Positions 10,801 to 20,425 of a DNA stretch of 64,000 nucleotides are shown here, piece by piece; the first letter of the stretch is position 1, and each line of letters opens with the position of its first letter. The notes beneath the pieces are model-generated. The model was given only the letters and a program-made list of their open reading frames with translations. It was not told the origin of the DNA and did no database searches. The stretch is from RFSX01 sp965248155 (GTDB lineage: Bacteria; Bacteroidota; Bacteroidia; Chitinophagales; Saprospiraceae). The stretch is taken from contig CBDFIO010000001.1 in assembly GCA_965248155.1 (NCBI GenBank), positions 124,001 through 188,000 of the forward strand, read 5' to 3'. The position numbers and the translations under genes were made by a program.

Positions 10801-12567
10801 TGTCATAACAGAAGAAATTGTTTATAACAGTATTGGACAAGTAAGCAAAAAATTCTTTTTGCCTAACAATCATCTAATAACCCTTAATTATGAAGCAAGT
10901 CCATTAAATCGAATAAGTTCAGAAATGTATCCTGATAGCTCAAGTTCATTATTAAGCTATGACTCTGAAAACGGATTATTCAAAAAAACATTTACAGATG
11001 AAGTTGGGAATGTCTCAATAGAATTCAAAGATAAAATCGATAGATTGGATCATTTCGAGGATGCCCTGGGAAATACCACAAGTTATACCTACTACATTAA
11101 TAACCAGGTCAAAGAAATAACTTCGCCTAATGGAGAAACTTTTGAATATGAATATGAAAGAAATGATCTCCAAACTAAAAAAGTAATTCCCGGACAAGAA
11201 GGATCCAACACCTATACCTATAATCAGAAAAAACTTGTAGCCAGTTCTACTGATCCGAATGGAAATGTATTAAGCTATACCTATGATAATTTTGGTAGAG
11301 TCACCGAAGAAGAACATGATTCTCTAGGTATCTTAGTTGAATACTTTTACGATGAATCAGCAGCTCAAAATTGTCCGACACCAAGTCATATTCCTTGTGA
11401 CACTCCTTCAAAACTCCTGAATGGTAGATTGGTTGCTCAAAAAACAAGATTATTGGATGATTCCCCTACACCTAATTTTATATGGTCCTCCTTTCATTAT
11501 GATGAATTTGGAAGAGTTGAAAAAACTTATACCGAAAGTTACGATGGTAAGGTAGATGAACTTACACTCACTTATAATGATGCCGACAATGTCGTCATAG
11601 AGGATAGATTATTTGACACCCAAAATACTCCTCTTAATATTAAATATGATAACAAATATGATATTTGGGATAGGATCACATCCAATACTATAACTATTGA
11701 TAGTAATGAGGCGCATTTACTCAGTCAAGTTGATTATTGCCTCGAGGGTTTGGTAATGGAGAAATTTCTTGGTGGAGGACCTAAATCAGGAGCCCTTCAG
11801 TCATTGGATTACGATTATAACGATCGAGGTTGGTTAAGAAGAATAAATCAAAATCTTGCACCTTTTGCTTTTGGTCAGCATTTGGCAAACTGTAATCCCC
11901 AACAACCAATCGACGACACTGATACAGCAGATATTGTGGAAGAATATACAGTGAATATTGGACAACTTTTACAGATGCGATTCAATGTCGAATTGAGTTC
12001 GGAAGACTATGAAAATTGTACAAGCCATAGCTGTCCGGAACCAACAGGATGTGATGCTTATGGCCTGGATATACCGGCACAGGATACTTCTATAGCTAAC
12101 ATATTAGATAGTCTGTTTGCGCATTATACCAACGAGATTGATGTAGAATGTAATATAGATGGGGTTACTTCATTGGTTCAGAAAAGAGCTGTAAGTCTAG
12201 ATTCCATCAATCTGCCATTAACAGTCTTTCGATTGAGATTCTGTGATGGTGATGAATTATACATTCCGGATAATTATTTAACAAGTATATATGGAGATTA
12301 TTATATTCAACAAACGATAGAAATAAATTCATACGAACAGTCATTTGATGTTATGATAAATGGTGTTCAACAAGCAGTTAGCTTGGATGAATTTCTTGAT
12401 TATATTATGAATATGCAGTCATTTAATGGCGGAACCCAAGTTTCTGCCGAGAATTATGTTGAATGCAATAATCTTGATTGTACCACTGAATATATGGACT
12501 GTGATGCTCAAACTGTCCAAAAACAATCTTCCGCTCTGAAATTACTTCAGAATCCGTCAAAGGTTAT
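7806..12567 (+). pseudogene. RHS/YD-repeat surface protein, broken by a stop, a frameshift and an IS
   Basis: Starts with a signal sequence (LNLRAQ cleavage region), then the Bacteroidota RHS N-terminal module (SSLIKEIEIGNNYSSGSPK, SYTTTGTKVSDEASRLGLGW). A TAA at 9672-9674 interrupts it (SNIG stop QITYSRVIE), but the same frame continues to about 10262. There one base, probably one C of CCC, is missing and the frame moves to PVRGHKKVYDKFNSTKGPY. YD repeats follow (YDEYLRLASI, YDNFGRVTEE). At 12567 the IS copy 2 cuts it off before the RHS core and toxin tip. The intact gene would encode a polymorphic-toxin or shell-forming protein of over 1,600 residues. As it stands it cannot make a full product. 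Confidence 0.9.
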
Positions 12568-12607
12568 TGTAGGTCTTCAAACCAAAGTGGACAATAAGTG
12601 AATAAAA

Positions 12608-13591
12608 TTAAGTTACACTTTTAAAAGTTAAATTGAAATATTTTTGTCTGCGTTTTTTAAATGTTTTGTGTTTACATAATTTTCTTCTCTTCAGTTTTTC
12701 TTCTTTTAATCCATAATAAACATCTGCTGGTATCAAGTTTTGTAAAGATTCATGATATCTGTGATGGTTATAATATTTTACAAATTGTGAAAGACGAAAA
12801 CTCAATTCACCTGGGCTGTAATAATGATCCAGTTTAATTACATTTTTCATCGTTCTGTGATACCTTTCAATCTTGCCTTGCGTTTGAGGATGACCAGGTC
12901 TTCCTCTCACATGTTTAATTTTGTAATCATCCAAATAAGAGCTCAACTCTTGACTTAAATAACAAGATCCATTATCAGATAATAACTTAGGCGGTTTATT
13001 CAAATTTACATTTGGATGGTTTAATGCCTGATTCAAAGTATTTTTTACATCAAGGGTTTTCATCGTTGAGCACAACTCCCAACTTATAATGTACCTAGAA
13101 TAATCATCTAATATAGTCGATAGGTAATACCATCCCCAGCCAATGATTTTGAAATAAGTAAAATCAGTTTGCCACATTTGATTGACAGTTGTTGTTTTGT
13201 CTTTAAATTCATCTGCGGCAGATATCAGATCATAATGAGGAGGGTTTATCAGTCCAGCAGATTTCAATATTCTGTAAACACTGCTTTTGCTTATAAAGTA
13301 TTGATTCTCATCAGTATACCTGCAAGCCAATTCTCTACAAGAAAGCTCTGAAACTTCCAGTGCCAGATTCAATATATCAGACCTGATCCGATCAGGAATC
13401 TTGTTCCAGTAATGCTTCCTTGTACTTTTCTTTTCCTCTAATCCTACAATTCCATTTTCCCGATATTTCTTATACCAGTTGTAAAAGGTTGATTTGTGAA
13501 TACCAATTTCCTTGAGAGTTCTTCTAACACTCCATTCGGATTGCTCAACCAGCCTAATCAGTTCCATCTTTTCTTTTGCTGTAAATCGCAT
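12608..13591 (-). CDS. IS3-family transposase OrfB, copy 2
   Basis: 327 residues, nearly identical to copy 1, with the catalytic D, D and E in QTDFTYF, SDNGSCY and GKIERYHRT. It carries private substitutions (LSFRLSQF, NLIPADVYY, RRQKYFNL, ISKSSVYR). All catalytic residues are kept. It is preceded by orfA, with the open -1 frame between them. Confidence 0.92.
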   Translation of the reverse strand: MRFTAKEKMELIRLVEQSEWSVRRTLKEIGIHKSTFYNWYKKYRENGIVGLEEKKSTRKHYWNKIPDRIRSDILNLALEVSELSCRELACRYTDENQYFISKSSVYRILKSAGLINPPHYDLISAADEFKDKTTTVNQMWQTDFTYFKIIGWGWYYLSTILDDYSRYIISWELCSTMKTLDVKNTLNQALNHPNVNLNKPPKLLSDNGSCYLSQELSSYLDDYKIKHVRGRPGHPQTQGKIERYHRTMKNVIKLDHYYSPGELSFRLSQFVKYYNHHRYHESLQNLIPADVYYGLKEEKLKRRKLCKHKTFKKRRQKYFNLTFKSVT

Positions 13592-13605
13592 ATACTTCTT
13601 GAATT

Positions 13606-13956
13606 TTATTTTACTCCATTCAAGCTTTTTTTAAGCACACGATTTTTTAGAGTAAGTTCTGCTACTACCTCTTTAAGGTCTTGATTTTCTGTCTTTAGAT
13701 GTTGAACTTCTGAAGTATTGGCTTCACGTTCTGTGTCTCCCTTTAAACGTTTCTTCCCTGCTTCCATGAAATCTTTACTCCACTTATAATATAGTGGTTG
13801 TGAAATCTCTTCTCTTCTACAAAGAGAAGCAACACTTTGTTCTCCTCTTAATCCTTCAATGACTATTCTAATCTTTTCTTCTGTAGAAAATTTACGTCTT
13901 GTCCTTCTTTTTACATCTCGGACATAAGATTCTGCTGATTTGTTTTTCTTGTTCAT
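13606..13956 (-). CDS. IS3-family OrfA, copy 2
   Basis: 116 residues, identical in translation to OrfA of copy 1. The helix-turn-helix, the leucine-zipper-like C-terminus and the A7 slippage run (T7 near 13626-13632 on the plus strand) are all conserved. Confidence 0.92.
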   Translation of the reverse strand: MNKKNKSAESYVRDVKRRTRRKFSTEEKIRIVIEGLRGEQSVASLCRREEISQPLYYKWSKDFMEAGKKRLKGDTEREANTSEVQHLKTENQDLKEVVAELTLKNRVLKKSLNGVK

Positions 13957-14030
13957 AATAAAGTGAATTTAATAGTTATGTATAACTTAATTTTATTCAC
14001 TTAATGGTCCACTTTTATTTGACGATTTAC

Positions 14031-14102
14031 AATGCTGTGCTTGAAGGGTTGGCAAAACATGGAACAGGGAGAGCTTTACTAACCACCAAAACCCAAAAGT
14101 AA
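14031..14102 (+). pseudogene. C-terminal fragment of an unknown protein at the IS copy 2 junction
   Basis: Directly at the right end of IS copy 2 there is a short open frame reading AVLEGLAKHGTGRALLTTK and ending at TAA 14100-14102. It does not continue the RHS gene on the other side of the IS. I do not recognise it. It may be the end of a lost toxin or immunity gene of the RHS locus. The next 150 bp (14103-14253) contain no gene that I can support. Confidence 0.35.
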
Positions 14103-14256
14103 AACCCAATTTATTTTTTTTCATGTGAGATGTTTTTCAATTGAGATCTTCAAATGAAAAAATAAAATGGCTATCTTTAGCGCTGTGCAAAGGCACAATG
14201 AAAAGAGCTTGAAAGGCTGTGTAAAGAAGTTGGAAAAGGAGTAAAAAGGAGTGTAG

Positions 14257-14653
14257 AGGTTTATAGGAACCGATCCGCTGGCTGAACGAGGTCCACAATA
14301 CAGTCCATACAATTATTGCTTCAATAATCCAATTAGATTTAAGGATCCAGATGGTCGATGGCCAATAGAAACTATATGGGATATTGCAAATGTCGTATAT
14401 GATGCAGGTGCTGCTATAGTAGATCATATAAAAGGAGATCATGAGGCTGCTCAAGGGCATTGGACGGATTTGGCTGCTGATGGTCTTGCGGTTCTAATTC
14501 CTTATGTTCCTGCTGGAGCGACCAAGGCTGTAAAGGGAACTAAGAAAGCAGTTAATGCTACCAAAGCGAAAAATCTTAAAGAGGCTGCTGAAAAAGGAAT
14601 ACCAAAAAGCCAATTAGGACCCAGTGGGAAACCGAAAATACATAAGGTAAGTA
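14257..14653 (+). pseudogene. Displaced RHS C-terminal tip: end of RHS core plus start of a toxin domain
   Basis: The frame reads RFIGTDPLAERGPQYSPYNY and then NNPIRFKDPDGRWP, the conserved end of the RHS-associated core, immediately preceded by an in-frame TAG at 14254. After the core comes a variable tip with a hydrophobic stretch (DLAADGLAVLIPYVPAGA) and a Lys/Ala-rich segment ending PSGKPKIHKVS, where IS copy 3 begins. Tips of this kind carry the variable toxin domain of polymorphic toxin systems. The toxin catalytic part would lie beyond the IS and is missing. The fragment has no start of its own and looks like an orphan RHS toxin cassette or a relic of the upstream RHS gene. Confidence 0.8.
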
Positions 14654-14694
14654 TGTAGGTCTTCAAACCAAAGTGGACCATTAAGTGAATAAAA

Positions 14695-15678
14695 TTAAGT
14701 TACACTTTTAAAAGTTAAATTGAAATATTCTTGTCTGCGTTTTTTAAATGTTTTGTGTTTACATAATTTTCTTCTCTTCAGTTTTTCTTCTTTTAATCCA
14801 TAATAAACATCTGCTGGTGTCAAGTTTTGTAAAGATTCATGATATCTGTGATGGTTATAATATTTTACAAATTGTGAAAGAGGAAAACTCAATTCACCTG
14901 GGCTGTAATAATGATCCAGTTTAATTACATTTTTCATTGTTCTGTGATACCTTTCAATCTTGCCTTGCGTTTGAGGATGACCAGGTCTTCCTCTCACATG
15001 TTTAATTTTGTAATCATCCAAATAAGAGCTCAACTCTTGACTTAAATAACAAGATCCATTATCAGATAATAACTTAGGCGGTTTATTCAAATTTACATTT
15101 GGATGGTTTAATGCCTGATTCAAAGTATTTTTTACATCAAGGGTTTTCATCGTTGAGCACAACTCCCAACTTATAATGTACCTAGAATAATCATCTAATA
15201 TAGTCGATAGGTAATACCATCCCCAGCCAATGATTTTGAAATAAGTAAAATCAGTTTGCCACATTTGATTGACAGTTGTTGTTTTGTCTTTAAATTCATC
15301 TGCGGCAGATATCAGATCATAATGAGGAGGGTTTATCAGTCCAGCAGATTTCAATATTCTGTAAACACTGCTTTCGCTTATAAAGTATTGATTCTCATCA
15401 GTATACCTGCAAGCCAATTCTCTACAAGAAAGCTCTGAAACTTCCAGTGCCAGATTCAATATATCAGACCTGATCCGATCAGGAATCTTGTTCCAGTAAT
15501 GCTTCCTTGTACTTTTCTTTTCCTCTAATCCTACAATTCCATTTTCCCGATATTTCTTATACCAGTTGTAAAAGGTTGATTTGTGAATACCGATTTCTTT
15601 AAGCGTTCGTCTAACACTCCATTCGGATTGCTCAACCAGCCTAATCAGTTCCATTTTTTCTTTTGCTGTAAATCGCAT
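14695..15678 (-). CDS. IS3-family transposase OrfB, copy 3
   Basis: 327 residues, nearly identical to copies 1 and 2, with the DDE residues intact. It differs silently near its start (around 15590-15610). The frame is open back to the A7 slippage run of orfA. Confidence 0.92.
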   Translation of the reverse strand: MRFTAKEKMELIRLVEQSEWSVRRTLKEIGIHKSTFYNWYKKYRENGIVGLEEKKSTRKHYWNKIPDRIRSDILNLALEVSELSCRELACRYTDENQYFISESSVYRILKSAGLINPPHYDLISAADEFKDKTTTVNQMWQTDFTYFKIIGWGWYYLSTILDDYSRYIISWELCSTMKTLDVKNTLNQALNHPNVNLNKPPKLLSDNGSCYLSQELSSYLDDYKIKHVRGRPGHPQTQGKIERYHRTMKNVIKLDHYYSPGELSFPLSQFVKYYNHHRYHESLQNLTPADVYYGLKEEKLKRRKLCKHKTFKKRRQEYFNLTFKSVT

Positions 15679-15692
15679 ATACTTCTTGAATT

Positions 15693-16043
15693 TTATTTTA
15701 CTCCATTCAAGCTTTTTTTAAGCACACGATTTTTCAGAGTAAGTTCTGCTACTACCTCTTTAAGGTCTTGATTTTCTGTCTTTAGATGTTGAACTTCTGA
15801 AGTGTTGGCTTCACGTTCTGTGTCTCCCTTTAAACGTTTCTTCCCTGCTTCCATGAAATCTTTACTCCACTTATAATATAGTGGTTGTGAAATCTCTTCT
15901 CTTCTACAAAGAGAAGCAACACTTTGTTCTCCTCTTAATCCTTCAATGACTATTCTAATCTTTTCTTCTGTAGAAAATTTACGTCTTGTCCTTCTTTTTC
16001 CATCTCGGACATAAGATTCTGCTGATTTGTTTTTCTTGGTCAT
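15693..16043 (-). CDS. IS3-family OrfA, copy 3
   Basis: 116 residues. It differs from the other two copies at residue 2 (T for N) and residue 15 (G for V: SYVRDGKRRTRRK). The helix-turn-helix, the zipper-like helix and the A7 run are retained. Confidence 0.92.
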   Translation of the reverse strand: MTKKNKSAESYVRDGKRRTRRKFSTEEKIRIVIEGLRGEQSVASLCRREEISQPLYYKWSKDFMEAGKKRLKGDTEREANTSEVQHLKTENQDLKEVVAELTLKNRVLKKSLNGVK

Positions 16044-16118
16044 AATAAAGTGAATTTAATAGTTATGTATAACTTAATTTTATTCACTTAATGGTCCACT
16101 TTTATTTGACGATTTACA

Positions 16119-17145
16119 TGATAAGCACGAAACAGGAATGACCCCTTACGTAAACCTTTGGGGAAGTCACTTGCAACACTCTACTCCGGACAAAGGAATC
16201 GAACAGTTTCCGGATTACCCTCGATATTCAACAGGCTATACTGCTCTTTTCAATACAATTGGATTCATGACAGAAACTCATATGCTGAAACCATACAAGC
16301 AAAGAGTAGAATCCACTTTAGAATTTATGAAAGCATTAGTCATGGCAGCTCACCAAAATAAAACGGAATTGCTGAAGATTCGAAATGAAGCAAAAAACAA
16401 AGTTAAGCATCAGGAGGAATTTGCAATCACCTGGGAAGTGGACGCTGAGAAAAATAAAATAATTGAATTTAAAGGCTACGAATCAGCTTATAAAAAAAGT
16501 GAAATCACTGGGAAAGATCGTCTATACTATGACCAGAACAAACCCTTTATTAAATCGATTCCTTATTTCGATTCCTTTAAAGATGCAATTACAGTAACTA
16601 AACCAGATTATTATGTAATTCCTCAATCCTGGCATAGGGTTATTCATCTTCTCGGTATAAATAATATTCAGTATGAAGTTATGACTGAAGACAAAGAAAT
16701 GGAAGTGAGTGTTACTTATATCGATGGATTTGAAACAAGTAAGAGAGCCTTTGAAGAGCATTATTATCATTATAAAACTCAATTGCACGAAGAACAGAAG
16801 AAGGTTCATTTCAGGAAAGGGGATATTCTCGTACCTGTCAACCAGGACGGGAATAGATATATCATCGAAACCTTAGAACCACAAGCTGAAGATTCATTTT
16901 TCAAATGGAATTTTTTCGATATGATTCTCCAGAGAAAAGAATATTTTTCATCTTATGTATTTGAAGATCTTGCAGTAGATATACTAAAATCAGATCCTGA
17001 ATTAAATCAAAAGTTTGAACTCAGAAAATCAGAAGATGAATCATTTGCATCAAATCCCCGTGCCCAATTAGACTTTATTTATTCTCATTCTCCACATTCT
17101 GAAAAAGAATATATGCGCTACCCCATTTTCAAAATTATGAAGTAA
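16119..17145 (+). pseudogene. M14-family zinc carboxypeptidase, C-terminal part only
   Basis: The frame is open from the IS copy 3 end, reading DKHETGMTPYVNLWGSHLQ before and across the first ATG at 16138, so the 5' part of the gene is gone. The rest matches what I know of the C-terminal half of large Bacteroidota M14 peptidases: STGYTALFNTIGFMTETH near the start, YYVIPQSWHRVIHLL in the middle, and FFKWNFFDMILQRKEYFSSY near the end. The zinc ligands of the N-terminal half are mostly missing, so it should not be active. It ends one base before the esterase gene, so that gene may have lost its native promoter. Confidence 0.8.
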
Positions 17146-17146
17146 A

Positions 17147-18025
17147 ATGCTCAAAAAAGTCTTTAAAATTATTTTGCTGATAATCCTTAAGATTGGATTA
17201 TACTTCGGATATATATTTGGAATGCAAGCCTATGATCATTTCAAAATGAAACAACTGACTGAAAATCCAGTTCATACCGCAAGTCAAAATGTACATCGTG
17301 TTAATGATGCTTTTGTTGACGATTTAAATAACAAAAGGAACTTACAAGTATTTATACCACCGGGATATTATGAGGATTCAATCACATACCCTGTAATATA
17401 TATGTTAGATGGAGAATCACTTTTTAATGACTTAACTGCGGGAGGATATGAATGGCAAGTTGACGAACAAATTGAAAAAACAATAGATACCGGTGGCCCA
17501 CCTGCAATTGTTATCGGTATTGAAAGCAATGAACATAGATCCAAAGAGTATAAACCATATAGGTCCGGAAGAGATTCTGAAGAAGAAATATACGGTAAAG
17601 CATTTGCCAGATTTATTGCTCATACTCTAAAACCAATGATCGATTCCTTATATCGTACAAAAACAGATCCTGCAAATACTATAATCGGAGGATGCTCTTT
17701 GGGAGGACTATTAGCATATTATACATTAATGGAACACGAAGATATATTTGGTAAAGCATTGGTGTTTTCACCTTCATTCTGGGTATCTGAAGAGATCTTC
17801 TCTATACATCAAGAAAAAAACATCTCTGACAAAAAGCTCTTTCTAAGTGTGGGTTCCGGAGAAGGAAATATGGTAGGTCTTTCTTCAAGATGCTATAAAA
17901 ACCTTAAGGAAGCAGGTATGACGAAAGATCAAATAAATTATGTAAAACAAAGAGGTAAACGACACGATCATCGAACGTGGAGAGCGGCCTTCAAAATAGC
18001 ATATCCCTGGATTTTAGAAAGCTGA
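17147..18025 (+). CDS. Alpha/beta-hydrolase, putative esterase (Fes/esterase D-like)
   Basis: 292 residues. An N-terminal hydrophobic segment (about residues 5-25) suggests membrane anchoring or export. The body has the putative-esterase layout: RNLQVFIPPGYY, then YPVIYMLDGESLF, then the nucleophile elbow GGCSLGGLLAYY with Ser in G-x-S-x-G, and a late His region (QRGKRHDHRTWR). Such enzymes hydrolyse esters such as siderophore or acyl esters; the substrate here is unknown. The ATG follows the TAA of the truncated peptidase by one base, which indicates a former operon. IS copy 3 now lies about 1 kb upstream. Confidence 0.8.
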   Translation: MLKKVFKIILLIILKIGLYFGYIFGMQAYDHFKMKQLTENPVHTASQNVHRVNDAFVDDLNNKRNLQVFIPPGYYEDSITYPVIYMLDGESLFNDLTAGGYEWQVDEQIEKTIDTGGPPAIVIGIESNEHRSKEYKPYRSGRDSEEEIYGKAFARFIAHTLKPMIDSLYRTKTDPANTIIGGCSLGGLLAYYTLMEHEDIFGKALVFSPSFWVSEEIFSIHQEKNISDKKLFLSVGSGEGNMVGLSSRCYKNLKEAGMTKDQINYVKQRGKRHDHRTWRAAFKIAYPWILES

Positions 18026-18151
18026 TGGAGTTTGATTTTACGACCTTCCTTCTAACTTTGAGCCCTGATGTGAATATCTTATGTCATGACTGAAAAGATT
18101 TTAAGATACTTTATATTTTGCAATTAACATTAATTGATATTTTAGAAGTAA

Positions 18152-20395
18152 ATGAAAAATAGCATAGTTTTAATTTCCCTCTTTTTCTTATTATCCTGTA
18201 ACAATGATGGTGAGTCAACCAGCACAACTTCTGTCGCAAAAAGCAATATTCCAGATGCCCGAACTTTGAATATGATTGACAAGGTCCGATTAGCTGAAAA
18301 GAATATCGATCCTTTAAAGATTGCCTTTTATATGAATCAGGAGAGAGCTATCCTATATGGAAATCGAATCAATAGTTCTCAAGGAATGGATAAGATGAAT
18401 ATCATGATACAATATTCCAGTGAATTGCTTAAGTCCGGTCAAACTCAAAAAGCAATTAAACAAATGAATACTTTGTTCACAGGTATTAAAGATCTAGATT
18501 TTGTAGGTAAGCAAAATGTAGTTTTGAAAATGAAACAGATTCTAGCCATTTCATATATGCGCTTAGGAGAACAGGAAAATTGCTTAGCCAATCATAATTC
18601 AGCTTCTTGTGTTATTCCAATAGCTGAGGAGGCCTATCATACTAAACCACAAGGATCAACCGAAGCCATTAAATTGTATAAAGAAATACTAGAACTAAAT
18701 CCCGATGATTTGCAATCAAAATATTTACTGAATATAGCTTGTATGACTCTAGGCAAATATCCTGATGAAGTTCCTCCCCAATTTTTAATTCCGGAATCAT
18801 ATTTTTATAAATCTTCATCTCTGAACAAATTCACAGATATCGCAGGGGGATTAGGTATAGATCAGATTGGCTTGGCTGGTGGAGTTTGTACTGAAGACTT
18901 CAATAATGATGGACATTTGGATATTATATGCTCCTCTTGGGGTTTTGGACATCAGCTTCAATATTTTGAAAATAGTGGTGATGGAAGCTTTATAGATCGT
19001 ACTTCTGAAAGTAGATTAACCGGAGTCTCAGGAGGCTTAAATATCAAACATGGAGATTTTAATAATGATGGATTTGAAGATGTTTTAGTTTTAAGAGGTG
19101 CATGGTTCAATACACAAGGCAAAATCCCGAACTCCCTACTCCAAAACAACGGAGATGGAACATTCACCGATATTACTGTCGAAGCAGGATTTTATTCTGA
19201 AAAACCTACACAAACCGCTGCAATAGCCGATTTTGACCTGGATGGACATCTTGATATTTACATCGGCAATGAATCAGAAAGAGGAGGTGCATTTCCAAAT
19301 GAGTTTTACCATAATAATGGAGACGGAACATTTGAAGAAATCGCTTCTCAAATCGGTCTGAATTATCAAGGATTTTGTAAAGGGGTTGCTGCCGGGGATA
19401 TTAATAATGACAGATTACCTGATCTATATATATCCGTCCTGGGAACAGGTAATATGTTATTGAAAAACAGCTCAACAAAAGATAGAATTGCATTTCAAAA
19501 TATATCCGTTAATTCTGGAACCTTGGCGCCAAGCATCAGTTTTCCTTGTTGGTTTTTCGACTTCAACAATGATGAATTAGAAGATATTTTTGTTTCTTCT
19601 TATGCTGATGTTCCGGAATCAGGGGCTTACTCATTCGCCGCTAGTATAAATCAGGCAAGTCATAGACTGAGACCTAGACTTTACATAAATCTAGGGAATA
19701 ACACCTTCCTCGAAAAAGGTAAAGAAACGGGATTTACTGAATCCGCACTGACGATGGGTTCAAATTATGGCGATCTGGATAATGACGGTTATCTCGATAT
19801 TTTCTTAGGAACAGGAGAACCTAATTTCAATACAATAGTTCCAAACAAAGTCTATAGAAATTTGGGTGGAAATAAAGTTGAAGATGTGACTTATGCATCC
19901 GGTTTTGGACACATCCAAAAAGGACATGGTGTCGGCTTTGGAGATTTTGATCATGATGGCGACCAGGATATTTATGCGGTTATGGGAGGCTCTTTCAATG
20001 GAGATGTATTCAGAAACGTCTTTTATGAAAACCCGAATGAAGGGAAAAATAATTGGACTTGTTTAGATCTCATCGGCACTAAATCAAATAAATCAGCTAT
20101 TGGAGCAAAATTGGTTCTCAAAGTTAACGATGATGGTGAAGAAAGGAAGATTGTAAGAACAGTATCGAGCGGTTCAAGTTTTGGTGGGAATAGCCTCCAA
20201 TTGGAGATTGGACTTGGTCAGGCCACACAAATTAAACAATTAACTATCTTCTGGCCGAATGCAGAAAAGACAACATCTGCATTCGCAGACTTACCCGTAA
20301 ATCGAAAAATAATTATAACCGAAGGAGAAAATAAATTAGCCTATGGTAAACACAAGGCGTTTAAATTTAAACCACTCACTCATAAACATCATTAA
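18152..20395 (+). CDS. CRTAC1-like lipoprotein with FG-GAP/VCBS repeats and ASPIC/UnbV domain
   Basis: 747 residues. The start has a lipoprotein signal (LFFLLSCNN, lipid on Cys). A short TPR-like helical region (AIKLYKEILELNPDDLQSKY) is followed by at least five FG-GAP/VCBS calcium-binding repeats, seen as DFNNDGHLDI, DFNNDGFEDV, DFDLDGHLDI, DLDNDGYLDI and DFDHDGDQDI. The last 150 residues carry the ASPIC/UnbV region (IGAKLVLKV, SGSSFGGNSLQLEIGLGQA, LTIFWPNAEK). These proteins are exported and probably bind other macromolecules, but no reaction is known to me. It stands alone between the esterase and the VOC genes. Confidence 0.9.
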   Translation: MKNSIVLISLFFLLSCNNDGESTSTTSVAKSNIPDARTLNMIDKVRLAEKNIDPLKIAFYMNQERAILYGNRINSSQGMDKMNIMIQYSSELLKSGQTQKAIKQMNTLFTGIKDLDFVGKQNVVLKMKQILAISYMRLGEQENCLANHNSASCVIPIAEEAYHTKPQGSTEAIKLYKEILELNPDDLQSKYLLNIACMTLGKYPDEVPPQFLIPESYFYKSSSLNKFTDIAGGLGIDQIGLAGGVCTEDFNNDGHLDIICSSWGFGHQLQYFENSGDGSFIDRTSESRLTGVSGGLNIKHGDFNNDGFEDVLVLRGAWFNTQGKIPNSLLQNNGDGTFTDITVEAGFYSEKPTQTAAIADFDLDGHLDIYIGNESERGGAFPNEFYHNNGDGTFEEIASQIGLNYQGFCKGVAAGDINNDRLPDLYISVLGTGNMLLKNSSTKDRIAFQNISVNSGTLAPSISFPCWFFDFNNDELEDIFVSSYADVPESGAYSFAASINQASHRLRPRLYINLGNNTFLEKGKETGFTESALTMGSNYGDLDNDGYLDIFLGTGEPNFNTIVPNKVYRNLGGNKVEDVTYASGFGHIQKGHGVGFGDFDHDGDQDIYAVMGGSFNGDVFRNVFYENPNEGKNNWTCLDLIGTKSNKSAIGAKLVLKVNDDGEERKIVRTVSSGSSFGGNSLQLEIGLGQATQIKQLTIFWPNAEKTTSAFADLPVNRKIIITEGENKLAYGKHKAFKFKPLTHKHH

Positions 20396-20425
20396 AGGTC
20401 AGACAAGATATTTAGTTATTAGCCT

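Larger units (their letters stand above)
12568..14031 (-). mobile_element. IS3-family insertion sequence, copy 2
   Basis: 1464 bp with the same ends, orfA and orfB as copy 1. Flanking bases are GTTAT on the left and ATGCT on the right, so there is no target duplication. The left flank is the RHS gene. The right flank is the last 23 codons of an unrelated reading frame. Small differences from copies 1 and 3 in OrfB (R for P near the C-terminus, I for T in NLIPAD, K for E) show that the copies have begun to diverge. Confidence 0.93.
14654..16118 (-). mobile_element. IS3-family insertion sequence, copy 3
   Basis: 1465 bp, one base longer than the other copies because its left terminal repeat reads GTGGACCATTAAG where they read GTGGACAATAAG. 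This makes its terminal repeats the best matched: about 49 bp with five mismatches. Flanks are AAGTA and TGATA, so again there is no target duplication. The left flank is the RHS toxin tip and the right flank is an M14 peptidase gene, both truncated. Confidence 0.93.

Noticed and set aside
10493..12601. Independent YD-repeat gene starting at the TTG 10493
   Set aside because: It is the continuation of the upstream RHS reading after a one-base loss near 10262, and its last residues (VGLQTKVDNK) are encoded by the end of the IS.
14121..14460. Minus-strand reading frames over the RHS tip region
   Set aside because: They are shadows of the plus-strand RHS core end, with low-complexity Phe/Ser/Leu-rich translations.
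12568..16118. Composite transposon formed by IS copies 2 and 3
   Set aside because: The 622 bp between them hold only gene fragments. No target duplication is found outside the pair (GTTAT and TGATA), so there is no evidence that it moves as one unit.
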